Below are positions 31,891 through 43,524 of a stretch of 64,000 nucleotides of DNA, piece after piece. The stretch comes from Strobilurus pachycystidiatus (lineage: Eukaryota; Basidiomycota; Agaricomycetes; Agaricales; Physalacriaceae): contig JAHLMK010000014.1 of assembly GCA_019915135.1 (NCBI GenBank), forward strand, positions 1,302,001 to 1,366,000, written 5' to 3'. The notes beneath the pieces are model-generated. The model searched no databases and was not told the DNA's origin. It saw nothing but the letters and a program-made list of their open reading frames with translations. Every line of letters starts with the position of its first letter. Position 1 is the first letter of the stretch. Made by a program: the position numbers and the translations under genes.

Positions 31891-34800
31891 ATGCCTACCT
31901 TTCCGGAAAATGCGCCACCACCGTCGGAGGATAGTTCGCCTCCAACCTCAGCGGCGCCTGGTTCACATGTTCTCGACGCATCGGGGAGCTATTCTTCACC
32001 TCCCACGAGCCCAGACTATGCAGCAAGCGATATCTCTGCCTCTGAGCTGTCTGACTTGGACATTGAGGCCGACATGCGTGCAGCAGCAGAGCGCCTTGCT
32101 CAGCTACGAGCAGCCTACGCAACTCGACGCGCCGAACGAGGTCATAAATTCTTTGGCATCAGGGTCGGCCGAACGACCGCCCCGCTCGGTACGCTTCTCC
32201 GTCTCATCTTTGATGACAGACAGCTCAACGACTGTTACCGCAATAGTCAATGACCCTTACGACTACGAGCTCAAGTATCCCCCGGATGAGGAGTTCAAGG
32301 AAATGGGCCCGGTAGCCCGTGTATGGAGGGTGTACATGGACGAATTTGCCAAGTTTGACACGGATCGGGTAGAAGACTGGAGGGACGCCTTGGATGTTCT
32401 CCTTGTATTTGTAAGTCGTCTTCGACTGGGCAGTTTCTGTGGGTTGATTATGTGAAAGGCCGGTCTCTTCTCTGCAGTTGTGAGCACGTTTGTCGTTCAG
32501 ACTAGTCAAAGTCTTCAAGTGGATCGGATGGCGATTGGTGTCTCGCTCATTTATGAGCTCATCGACGTCGAGCGGGCTATTGGCGAGGGGACCAACGTAG
32601 GAGCTGTTCCCCGATCCGAGCTTGTGCCCACATCCCCTGCCAATCCTTCGAGATCCGACATATGGTCGAATGGACTCTGGTTCACGAGTCTATCACTCAG
32701 TTTGACAACTGCACTCCTTGCCGTTCTTACGAAACAGTGGATCCACTATTACGTTGCTCTTCCGTCTGGCACTCCTCTTGATTGTACTCGCATCCGCCAA
32801 TTCCGATACGACAATCTTAAGACGTGGCGCGTGGGCGTCATCGTCGGGTTTCTGCCAGTGTTCATGCATATGTCTTTGGGCCTGTTCTTTGCGGGTCTCG
32901 TCATCTATCTCCGCAGCGTTTGCGGGCCCATTGCCGACGTTGTTACAGCGGTTGCTGTGCTTGCATTGTTGTCGTACTTCGGAACGACGTTCCTTCCCAT
33001 ATTCCAACCGAAGTGTCCATACAAAACACCCCTCACCTTTCACTCCTACTCGGCCTTCCGATATCTAGGCCGCATCTTACAAGACATCATTCTCCGAATT
33101 CGCTCTCTCACACCATCCGGAAAAAGACTCGGTGCTGGACCACCAGCTAAGAAGAAGCCTCGTACATTGAAGGAAGTCGAACAGTTCATGGTTTGCGGAA
33201 ATTCTTCCCGACTGGATGCTCGAGCGCTTGCATGGCTTTTCAAGAAGTCTTCTAATGCTTCGGCACATCGTATCAGTCTTCAGGCCTTGGCGAGCATTCC
33301 ACTACAGGCCGTGAAGTTCATGAAGAGGAAAGTGCCATCTCTCAATGTCACCATCAGAGAGGCTATTCAGCGCTCTGACTTGTCCTCATACGACGGACAG
33401 CCTGCCTTCGAACGCATACTGCGTGCCCTGCTTCGATTTGAAGACCAGAAGTGCATGCCTCTGTCACATGTCAGGGAGACGGCTGTATTCATCGAGGACT
33501 CTCGATGTCGTTTAGTCAGCGGCAAAGACCCTACGTATGCTATTGCATTCCTCCAAGAGGAGATCCTAGTACAGTCTGCAGATCGGAATCCAGCCCGTCT
33601 CGATGTCACCACGTGGGCCTATATATTCAAGAATGCCATGCAATTGGGAACAGAGTGGTTGGAGTACGATGATCCCCGCTCCCCGATATGGGTTGCATTC
33701 CTATCGTCTATCCTTTTGCCCTTCAATTTTCATCACTCCTGCGGAAAGATGAACTGCGATGAGACACACGATGTGTTACAGCGCCTCTCTTTCAATGTGC
33801 TCGCACGACATGGTTCGTTAGATAAAGCGCTAGAGATTCTAGACTTTTCCGGGACGGATGAGCCGTTGCCATTCATTCAGGCATTGGTCGCGTTCATGCG
33901 CCCGACGCTATTCGATGTCCTCCTTGCTGCTATTCCGCTCTCCGCTCAAGACGACTTCATCCACGTTCCAAATGACATCCGCTTTCATCTCGCTCTCTTA
34001 CGGAGTCCACGTATGCACGTTCCACCAGACTTACTCAACGGGAAAGAGTCGACCGTTGCTGTAATCCTCCACCTGCTGAAAGAAAGTGTTGGAATTGAAC
34101 ACGGTTGGGCATCAACTTTCGCAAGTCACGGACCCATGATTACAGGACCGATCTTCCAGGTGTTGAGCGGCCTTGTTACCTCCGCAGAGTTCGACGCGGA
34201 CTCAGGATTCACCTTCGTTGATAGAATAGATGTGATCAAAATCATCTTTCGATCATTGTCCTTGGACAATCGCCTTGGCCAATCGTACACTGTCTGGATC
34301 AACTCAGATGCAGCTGTGTGCACCGTAGTCAAGGTGCTTTTTTCCGAGACACCACCATCCTACGAGCTTGTGGCGGACATCATGTCATACACTTCCCAAT
34401 TTCCCCGAGATAAGTTGATGGTCGCCCTGTACGGAGAGCTTGTCCAGAGCAGTTGGTTGGATCGAGTTTCTACCATGTTCAATGGTGATACCTGGGACCC
34501 ATTTCTATGCCATCCTATCCAGAACCTGGCTGCACTCTATGTGACTGGTCTGAAACAGCTGCACGAAGCATCACCTCCTGACTTTACCCAGACTCTGGAA
34601 TACACGCTTCAGGCCGGGAATCTCGCTCTCTTAGCGAAGATGCTTCTCCTCGCAAATGAACGAGATAGAGACAGCCTTCGAGTCCTCGCGGACTATACGA
34701 TGCCGAGTCTTTGGACTGCAGTTGTTCGTGACCTCATGGCATACCTCGAATCGGAGGCAGGTCAACGAGCCTACATCTTCTTTGGTGAACAGTACCTTCG

Positions 34801-35041
34801 CAGGAACAGAGAAGATCCTGGGTATAGGTCTACAGTTGCCGACATACAGGTTCAACTTTCGCGCCTCATTCCACTAGAGCATTGGAGTCCACATACGACT
34901 ACAACCATTGTGAATGCGGGAGGATCATCGGCGGGTCATGACCATCGTTTCCGTGGTCGTAGAGGCACAGATTGGAACAAATTGCATATACGTGGCGAAA
35001 ACAGGTCGCCTGGCATCACTGAAGAAAATAGTATAGTCTAG
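31891..35041 (+). CDS. DUF6535 multi-pass membrane protein (copy 1)
   Basis: Three exons. Exon 1 starts MPTFPENAPPPSED, has a Ser/Pro-rich disordered segment and ends near 32189. A short exon reads NDPYDYELKYPPDEEFKEMG and RVWRVYMDEFAKFDTDRVEDW. It joins across gtaagt..gaaag (32411-32458) to AGLFSAVVSTFVVQTSQSLQ and continues to 35041. Membrane helices lie in LVFAGLFSAVVSTFVV, FTSLSLSLTTALLAVL, VGVIVGFLPVFMHMS with LGLFFAGLVIYL, and VAVLALLSYFGTTFL. The signature AVLTKQWIHYY is typical of DUF6535. The remaining roughly 600 residues are soluble and helical. The family is known from Agaricomycetes only as a domain of unknown function. The ATG at 31891 is chosen because copy 2 starts at the aligned position. 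Confidence 0.87.
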
Positions 35042-35502
35042 ATGAAAGTATGACCAGTATCTTCGGGAGTTGTATAAATATGTGAATATCTACTCAAATG
35101 TGACCGTATCTGACGCCTGATCAGTACTACGTGGTAGGGTAGCGGGACTCTGAGGAGAATGCGCCTCCGATCCAGAGCTTTGATGAACCGCCTTTTCTTG
35201 CTCATTGCTCCGCACTATATCTCAATGGCACTCATAGTCTGTGCCCCACAGGACCATGCAGCTTGTGTGAGTGACCGGGGCTGCTACTAACGGCCTAGGT
35301 GTCCAATCATCAATCAGAGAACAAAAAAGCGGCATTGGGAGAGTGGTCAACTTACCGCGATCGACAAGACAACGGAGTGCTGCTCACATCAGCCTTATTG
35401 TCTCAAACAACGTCTTACACAGGGCTTTGCTCACAATAGACAGCCAGAGAGTCTATAAGAGTGAGAGTGGAGGACAATGCCTTCTGAGGAGTCACCCGAA
35501 TC
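35042..35502. other. Intergenic, possibly 5' part of the next gene
   Basis: An alternative frame is open here from about 35271 but shows no recognisable motif. It could hold 5' UTR or an upstream exon of the hypothetical gene that follows. Confidence 0.4.
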
Positions 35503-36454
35503 GTGACCCAAATGAGCTACATCGACAAACCCATCTACCACGAGAACTGGCCGGCCAGTTCATCTCACGTAGCACTTCCGATTCATCCTCTCAGGACTTC
35601 CCAGGACCATCACGGCTACATACAGAGACCGTCAGAGCAGCTTCTTCGCAATCTGGCAAAAAAAATAACAGCACACCCTATCGAGGCGTGGCTGCATATT
35701 TTAGCGCGACACAGAAATCAGTACGTGTTGATCTTATTAATAACAACTCGGAGCTCACAACAACATATTCTCAGAATGAACGAAGAGCTACTAGCATATA
35801 TCAAGGGCTTTTTTTCTAGATATCGAAAACACCATCCCACATGGAACGAGCATCTTCGCGAGTACCCGTATTCGTCCACTGAAGTCGTGACACTGAAACA
35901 TGGCCTGGACAAAACATGCCTATGGGATGATGCACGCTTCGAGGAGGAGATAGAAAAGATGTCATCGTACTTGTGGCAAATCGAGTTGCGCGAGAGAGCA
36001 ATTCGCCCAGACAGGGTCAGGCTGTCGTCCATTATTCATGTATCCGACATTTTGCTGCGGTACATTGCCGCTTTCGTCACACCTGACCCTCCCACTGTGT
36101 GGGTGCGGCTGCTAGCAGACGGGGACAGAGGGTAGGATCTACTTCGTGTGTTATTACTCCACTCACCTGGATGTTTGCAGGAGAGAGGAAGCCTTGCAGA
36201 GATGGTTTAGAAAGTATCGGTTGCACGACCCCTATAGCGCTTTTGATCTCGTAGTCCAGTACCGCCGTGATGGTGAGTCTGTATCGACTATTTATGTCAG
36301 AGAATGGGCGTCGGTGTTTCAAGCCCGATCTTCATTTTGGAGTGACGAGGCGTTTCTGGAAGAGGTAGAGCGGTGGTTCGAGTTCATACAGAATGAACGG
36401 GTAGTGACAGAGAGGTGGAGGCTGGGTCCAATCTTGAGACAACCGAATCCTTGA
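35503..36454 (+). CDS. Hypothetical protein with two related segments
   Basis: Two introns join three open parts: HILARHRN-Q at gtacgt..ctcag (about 35720-35774), and DGDRG-REEALQRW at gtagga..gcag (about 36134-36180). The result is roughly 290 residues. Two stretches look alike. FFSRYRKHHPTWNEHLREY..LWDDARFEEEIEKMSSYLW resembles RWFRKYRLHDPYSAFDLVVQ..FWSDEAFLEEVERWFEFIQ, each followed by a basic -ER- segment. This suggests an internal duplication of a module of about 70 residues. The start at 35503 is only the first ATG and may be wrong. No known family was recognised; no signal peptide or membrane helix. Confidence 0.5.
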
Positions 36455-37206
36455 ACCTACTCAGGCTCGGAACGAGATCACCAGACGATGATGAGGTTCG
36501 CTGGAGAACTGTTACTGAAGAGTGGATCACATCGAGTCACTGTCAGATGATCGTGGCAGCGGAGGTCCAAATTTGAATTACTAAACTTGGCAGAGCGCTG
36601 AGCGCCCCCCTGGCGCCCCTTCACACCCTTCACTTCTTACCAAATTTCGCAGAGCGGCCGTGCTCAAAGGTCTATCTTCTTGGATCTCATCCACTATGGT
36701 CTCTACACCTTCTTCTAGAGCTCTCTGTAGTCCTTCTTGACACAGGATCTAATCAGCGCTAGCTCAACGACTCCAAGTCGAGAGGCGGAGCGCACCGCCG
36801 CGTCGCCATAAAAGAACCTTTGGCGGCCTTGTCCAGGCTGATACCGACTACGCCGCTGCGTAGGACGTCCCGTCGACTCACACCAATACTTTCGCGCATT
36901 TTCGCATGATGGCCGCATTGCTACCGCACCCAGACCGCGCCCAATTCAAATCAAGAGGCAGTGACGCACGTTTGATTATTGCCACCAGCATGCCACGGTC
37001 CACCATGTCTCGATGAGTGCGATATTCCCGCCTTGACGGCGACCATCATCGAACATCCCCTCCGTCTCGCTTGACGACAAACGTGTTCTATGCGCCCCAT
37101 GGGTACCCCCTTGGCGGATGAGAAGCCAGGGAAAAGGCGACCTGCCAAGCAAAGAGAGCGGCTCCCATATAACTTGACGACGAGGGTGCGGACGAGATGG
37201 ATTACG
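36455..37206. promoter_or_regulatory. Upstream region of phosphatase copy 2
   Basis: No gene recognised. CACGTT occurs at 36967-36972 and AACGTG at 37080-37085, i.e. about 240 and 127 bases before the ATG at 37207. These are the same Pho4-like words seen upstream of copy 1. An in-frame ATG at 37090 would give a 39-residue basic extension before the signal peptide. Confidence 0.35.
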
Positions 37207-38553
37207 ATGGGACTATCCACCTTGTTTCTATGCACTCTCTTTCTTCTCTCTTGCCAGATCTTTGGTCGATCTGTAGCATTCGACACGCTCGGCGGAGACC
37301 ACGGAAAGCCCTCGAGATGGGCGCAGTACTCGCCCTATACACCACTTGCTCCATATACTCCACCCCCAGAGGGCTGTGTCGTCTCCCAGGTCAACCTCAT
37401 CGAACGCCATGGCGCGCGTTATCCGACCTCAGGCGCCAGCTCACGCATCCTCGCCAGCCTCAACAAGCTGCTCAGCGTCACGGAGTACACTAACTCCAAG
37501 TTGAACTTTCTGAAGGACTATGTGTACGATCTTGGTCAGAATGACCTGCTGGTGTTCGGAGAAGAGCAGTACGTTTCTTTTCTTGTGTTTCAGGATACCA
37601 GATCTCATATCGTACCAAGAGCCCGCGATTCAGGACGCGTTCTACGTGCTCGTTACCCACATCTCACCGAACCCTTTGTACGCGCCTCAGGCTCAGATCG
37701 CGTCGTTCAATCCGCCTTGCACTGGACGTTCGGCTACAGCCCCCTTAACCCCCCGCCACTCTCCGTCGTCATCCCAGAGGACGGTGCTGCGTCCAACAAC
37801 ACCCTCGACGACGACATGTGCATCAATGCTGGCTCGGCCGATGAACAGACCGCTGCATGGAAAGCAGTCTATGCTCCCACCATCACCGTGCGCCTCAACG
37901 CCTGGGCACCGGGTGCCAATCTCGTCGATGGGAATATCTTCGAGCTCATGTCACTCTGCCCTTTCGACACCATCGACAAACAAAAGCGCTCGCCCTGGTG
38001 CGACGTCTTTGACCAGGACGAGGACTGGGACGGGTTCGAGTACACCGGTGATCTGGACAAATACTACGGGACGGGATATGGGGCCTATCTGGGTCGTGTG
38101 CAGGGCGTCGGATACGTGAACGAGCTCATCGCCCGTCTAACGGGCACGCCTGTCGCCGACAGCACCCAGACCAACTCTACGCTAGACACCGACGAGGCGA
38201 CGTTTCCCCTCAACCGGACGATCTACGCGGACTTCAGTCACGATAACCAGATGATAGCGATCTACGCTGCGATGGGGCTGTTCATGCAGCCGGAGGTGGA
38301 ACCGCTGAGTCTCACTGAGCCGGACAAGGCGAGGATATGGCGCGCGGATAGACTGGTGCCATTCTCGGCGAGGATGGTCGTGGAGAAGGTGGCTTGTGGG
38401 GATGGGGAACATGTCAGGATTATGGTGAACGATGAGGTACAGCCCCTGCCGTTTTGCTCTGATGGCGACATGTGCGAGCTGCAGGCGTTTGTGGATAGTC
38501 AGGGGTATGCGAGGTCGGGTGGGGAGGATGATTGGGAGAAGTGCTTTGACTGA
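37207..38553 (+). CDS. Secreted histidine acid phosphatase / phytase-like (copy 2)
   Basis: Paralogue of the gene at 28654-29996. The start at 37207 gives the signal sequence MGLSTLFLCTLFLLSCQIFG. The catalytic motif is IERHGARYPTSG and the proton donor is ADFSHDNQM. Copy 1 has an intron after codon 120 (exon 1 of 362 bases). At the identical place here a 51-base stretch, gtacgt..accaag (37569-37619), can be spliced to give EEQ-ARDSGRVLRARYPHL, 431 residues in all. The stretch is divisible by three and has no stop, so the unspliced message also encodes a full protein with 17 extra residues. Cys pattern and C-terminus (PFCSDGDMCELQAFVDSQG .. WEKCFD) are complete. Family knowledge: acid phosphomonoesterase or phytase in phosphorus scavenging. 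Confidence 0.9.
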   Translation: MGLSTLFLCTLFLLSCQIFGRSVAFDTLGGDHGKPSRWAQYSPYTPLAPYTPPPEGCVVSQVNLIERHGARYPTSGASSRILASLNKLLSVTEYTNSKLNFLKDYVYDLGQNDLLVFGEEQYVSFLVFQDTRSHIVPRARDSGRVLRARYPHLTEPFVRASGSDRVVQSALHWTFGYSPLNPPPLSVVIPEDGAASNNTLDDDMCINAGSADEQTAAWKAVYAPTITVRLNAWAPGANLVDGNIFELMSLCPFDTIDKQKRSPWCDVFDQDEDWDGFEYTGDLDKYYGTGYGAYLGRVQGVGYVNELIARLTGTPVADSTQTNSTLDTDEATFPLNRTIYADFSHDNQMIAIYAAMGLFMQPEVEPLSLTEPDKARIWRADRLVPFSARMVVEKVACGDGEHVRIMVNDEVQPLPFCSDGDMCELQAFVDSQGYARSGGEDDWEKCFD

Positions 38554-40831
38554 CGGGACGTTTCAGTCATTATGACCACTGACAACTGTCATGCTTGATT
38601 TTTATTGGCTTCGGATCTAGTGTATTACAGCCTAGTCACCTTTCGAGACGACGTGTGTGTATCTGTGTATTTCGTATAATATGCTTAGTACGTAGTTAGC
38701 TTTGTTTCTCAAGTCGGACTTACGAGTTGTCAGTTTGCTGTTGTCCAATGCGTCGTCCTGCGTATTTGTCCAGGACAATCCAACGCGCAACTAGACCCTG
38801 CCGAAGCCTGCCTCCATCTCAGTAATCCGATTGTATGAGACGAATGCTACTAGCACTAGTAGTCAATCAGCGTCACTGGGCCAAGATAGTCGAATACGTA
38901 AACCCGTTTCTTACCAGACAGTAGGTAGGCATGTTTAGCCGCTAATTAAGCAGGCCGATCACTGATTTTGCTGCGTTGGGCGCGCTCCAAAGGTAGAGTG
39001 CAAGGCTGATGGAGGACCAAGCGACTTAAGACAACATCCGACATCTCATTTTGAATAGCATTGCAAACCTTGTCGACTGTGGTCGGATATCCCTTGACTT
39101 GCCAAGAGCTGTTGCTTACAGTTGGTTACGCCACAAGAATATGTGCCGACAAGCCGGGAGGTCACACACGTGATAGCTTGCCCGACGCCCGTCAGTGTCA
39201 CGGTCGAGCGTTCTTCTCTCCCGACCGTCATGGCCAAGTTGGCCGACTTTGCCTCGGTGACAGCCGCCCACTTAACTCTCAGCTCATCGTTTGTCCTTGC
39301 TCTTTTTTTCGCGGGTCGAACGATGCTGGACCACGGAGAGTTTCCCAAATAAATGTCAGTGCGTCTTCCCAATTTCCCTTTCGGATCAGGCTTCACTAAA
39401 TGCGCTCAGGCCGCCCCTCCTTCTCCAGGCCATCTCCCGATATCAGCGCCAACGTACACCATCACACAAGGTTCGTGTCTTGCCTGCTCGTGGCCCTTTC
39501 ACGCTACGCTACATATGATGCCATATCTTTATATTTGAGGATTTCGTCCTATGAGACCAATTTTCCACCAAGATCTTTGGTTCTACTCTGCGCTTTCCTG
39601 AGCCTTCTTGCTCACTTTTTCAATTGTCTCTGTAGAACGTTGGCTTTGACCGGGCACAGAGCAGTTTGTACAGTCGAGGCAAGTTCTCATTTTAGTGCGA
39701 TCCTTCCCTTTTTCGCGATGCATTATAACATCTTTCCTATGACCTCACCGTCTAAGTATATCTGAGTATGAGATAAATCTTTCCACCTCTTGTTATGCGC
39801 CCCTCGGTCATGTGCTCACAAATCTTCCAACACAGTTTGCCGTTCATACCCCGAGCTATCAACACGGGCATTTTGGCTCGTAAGTTGCCGTTATACACAG
39901 GTAAGTCATCTCGCCTACGTCAAAGGCACTCTTTCGCTTCCATTGAACCGAGGACTAATGTAAATTAGTCGTGTCTTCGGATTTACACCGTTTGCACGCT
40001 AAGTAGTCACCGAATACTCTCGAATTTCGATTTCCATTCACGACAGCCTTCTTCTACCTTGATCTCCCACTGTAGTCCCAAATCGCTTCGCAACCTTCGC
40101 GTCGAGTTCTGAGTTATCCATTGGCACTTCTGGGTAGTCCGTCGGCGACATGGAGTCGAGAATAAGACGTCCAATACTGATTACCTGGGGTGTTCTTCGG
40201 TGGAGTCTGCACTGGAACATGATTGAAGCACGCAGACGTAAATCTGCGCGTGTTCTGTCCTCCTCCTTCGGCAGGTCAATGCCCTGGGACTGCCTCGGCG
40301 ACAACTCAAATATGGCTTAAAGATAACCCAGTCAGTTGTGTATCTCTCCATTCGACTCGTGTCCTGACTTGACAATGCAGATAGACGTAGTCTTGACAGA
40401 AGCTTCCATATTCTTTGAGCTGCAGCACGTAGGCGTTCCCGTCGGGCCCAGGATGCAGCTACCTTTTTTTGACACGCATCATGGGCAACTTCTTCCCACG
40501 CCATCGCACATCTTCGTCCTATGTGCCTTCCTTGCCCCATTTCTCGCCGGTCACCCAACTGCAAGTCGGTTCATTCGGTTAATCTTGCCGAATCACAGAA
40601 GGCGATGTCGTTTGGGTTATTACGCGTCTCGCGAATGGGTGCTCGTTAGCAGCGGACTCGCTGCTTCTTCCAGTCCACAAGGGACTTGTGGGACATCCTG
40701 TGACTGCATTAGCGTTGCGCGCGGGTTGGCGTTCACCCAATACTCCGCATGACCAGCCTTCGAACGAGTATAAGACGATTCAGCATTGGTGATTGGAACC
40801 AACCAACAGGAATACGAACCTCTATATCCTC
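38554..40831. other. Long intergenic region; distal part is the P450 upstream duplicate
   Basis: No gene recognised. From about 39490 to 40790 many segments match 49150-50330, upstream of the second CYP53-like gene. Examples are ATGATGCCATATCTTTATAT, CTGACTTGACAATGCAGAT and CCAACCAACA. The duplicated block therefore includes about 1.3 kb of 5' flank. The first 0.9 kb shows nothing recognisable. Confidence 0.55.
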
Positions 40832-42779
40832 ATGGAAAACATCGCTTCTCTCTCGCCTCTGGCGTGTCTCACCTACTTCCTGGTCATTTTCATCTCTATC
40901 CACTTGGTACCCTACCTCCTTGATCGACATGGCATGCGTGCTTTCCCTGCGCCCTTCCTTGCCAAGTTCTCAGATGCGTGGCTGGGTTGGGTAACCTACC
41001 AAGGGCATCGGTCAGAAATCGTTCACGGACTTCACGTAAAGCATGGTATGCTCTTCTTAAGTTTCTTCCTCTTTGGACCGCATTAACACCCGTCTAGGTC
41101 CTTTTGTTCGCGTCGCGCCCAACCACGTATCTATCGCGTCCTCCGAAGCGCTCCCCATTGTTTACGGGCATGGAAATGGCGCCCTGAAATCTGGCTTCTA
41201 CGACGCGTTCGTCGCGATCGAGCGTGGCCTCTTCAGTACGCGTGACCGCCAGGACCACAGCCGAAAACGCAAGATCGTATCGCACATCTTCTCGCCGAAG
41301 AACGTTCTGGAGTTTGAGCCTCAGATACGGACGTATGTCGGACAGTTGGTGGGGCAGTGGGAGCGACTGTGCGATTTAGCCTCGAAGTCAAAGGACCGAA
41401 ACGTCAGTGGGGTCGAAGGTGAAGGATGGGTTGGAAGTAGTGGCAGAATATCGGTGGACTGTGCTCCATGTAAGCTGTTTCGTCTTCTTGTTCTCGTTTC
41501 GTCGCTGAGCGCGAAAACCCTCAGGGATGCACTATCTCGCATTCGACATCATCAGCGACCTCGCGTTCGGTGCGCCCTTCGGTATGCTGCTCGCCGCAAA
41601 AGACTCCGCTCCCGCCCCGAAGAGCAACAAACAGGCTTTGGAATCATATGGTCACTCAACCTCGGCAACCTTGAACGACAGCAAGGAAATTCCGGCCGTA
41701 GAAATTCTCAATGGGCGTGGGCATTACTCGATGACGATGGGCGTCTTGCCGGCTTGGTGGCGTCCTTTGTTGGCGAGGACGCGGTGGTTCAGAAAGGGTG
41801 AGGAGGATGTGGAGTCCTTCTCCGGTATCGCTATCATGGCTGTCGCGAAGAGGTTGGCGATGCCGCCTGATAGGAACGACTTGTTGAGTAACTTGCAGGC
41901 TGGGAAAGATATGCATGTTTGTTGCTCAATGACTCCCCTCATTGGCCGTACTAATCCCTTCCTAGGGCAACCCTATGGGACGCGAAGAGCTTACAGCGGA
42001 AGCTATGACGCTCTTGATTGCCGGATCTGACACCACCTCAAAGTGAGATTGCTCAAATTGTGTTCTCGACATGAAACACATGAAACTGAACAGCCCCGAT
42101 CCAGCTCAACTTCCGCGATAATGTACCATTTGGCGAACAATCTAACAATCCAGCGCAAGCTCCGAGCCGAATTGGACGAGAGGCTTTCGTCCAACGACAT
42201 TGCCACGTCCGATGAAGTCAAGTCCCTGCCATACCTCCAGGCATGTATTAACGAAGGATTGCGATTGCACTCTACCGCCGCCATTGGTCTTCCTCGAATT
42301 GTCCCAGAGGGCGGCATGACAGTCCTCGGCGTGAGTTTGCCGGCCGGCGCTATCGTGAGCGTACCCACCTACACCGTTCATCGCGACACGGATGTGTGGG
42401 GAGAAGACGTGGAGATTTTCAGGCCCGAACGGTGGTTGGAGGCAGACAGGAAGGACAAGATCGCACGAACGTTCAACCCATTTTCCGTTGGTCCGAGGTT
42501 TGTGCTTCGACTTGAAGGCAGCACACGCGTGATTGACAAACTTTTCAGAGCATGTGTTGGACGTAATTTAGCGGCTCTCGAGCTACTGATGATCATTGCG
42601 ACCTTGGTGAAGCGGTTCGAGTTTGTGCCGGAGAATCCTGGGGCTCCAGTATGACATTCTCCTCCGACTTGTTGGACATGCACTGATGCGCTCCTCCGTC
42701 CTAGCTTGACGTTCGAGAAGCGTTCATCAGGAAGCCGTTGGCATTCAAGATGGGTCTCACAAAGAGAGACGTCATGTAA
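40832..42779 (+). CDS. CYP53-like cytochrome P450 (copy 1, intact)
   Basis: Seven exons. The ATG at 40832 opens MENIASLSPLACLTYFLVIF, the ER anchor. Next come PFVRVAPNHVSIAS, the block TRDRQDHSRKRKIVSHIFSP typical of the CYP53 group, I-helix LIAGSDTTSNSTSA, ExxR in INEGLRLHS, PERF in RPERW, and the heme loop FNPFSVGPRACVGRNLAALE. The heme loop is split by a 51-base intron (gtttgt..ttcag, about 42500-42549) between PR and AC. The last exon is LDVREAFIRKPLAFKMGL.. ending at TAA 42777-42779. Family knowledge: fungal CYP53 enzymes 4-hydroxylate benzoate and related plant-derived aromatics. The specificity here is inferred from overall resemblance only. All splice sites look canonical. Confidence 0.85.
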
Positions 42780-43524
42780 ACAATGTTCAGAAGACATGCA
42801 GTCACTGTTGTATGTAACGTAAGGACTCATAAAGCACCTTCTGTTATACCTTACCGAATCCTATCTATCGCCTTCGATCACGACGTCAAGCGAAAAATGG
42901 CTGAACATTGACGCGTTTTAGCAGATGTGAGGTTGATCTTCGTACTGCAGGCCCCAACAGCTTGGATCTCTTGCAGTGACCAGTTGCCTGCGATTCGGAT
43001 GGTTATGGTGAATGACAACCCCCGACTGGGAGGTTCAGCTACTGCCATGACGCTTCAAGTGATTCTTCAATCTATTAGCGCTGCAGGAATTGACGCGGTC
43101 ATTTCATTGTACGCCAGCGTAGCAATGAAGCGTTTGAGCTGAGGATCCATTGCGGAAAGCGTAGTAGGGGCCGCGGGATACAGAATCATCCAGTGGCCAA
43201 ACTTCACAAAAGAAGATAGAACGAATGGGATTGTGCCTTCCGCACCCTTTATCGCTACCGTTTATAGCCATCCAGGACGATCCCTCGCTATTGTCGCTTG
43301 CAGATCAAAGTCGAACAATGGCACTTGCCGCGCAGCCGCTCGCTATCATCGCGACGATAACAAGCCTTGTTCTACACAAAAGGAATCACGACGCAATATA
43401 TCAAGTTTTTCACGGACTCGAGACAGGAACTTATCGCAACTCAAACAAGCTTCTCTACACCTACACCGTGACTCGTTGACACAGGCGGCTTCTTTTCAGC
43501 CCAGTGGCCGAGACATCTACGTAT
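42780..43524. other. Intergenic between convergent genes
   Basis: 3' flanks of the P450 (plus strand) and DUF6535 copy 2 (minus strand). Short frames only. Confidence 0.55.

Noticed and set aside
37090..37206. 39-residue extension of phosphatase copy 2
   Set aside because: It would bury the signal peptide behind a basic segment; copy 1 has no such extension.
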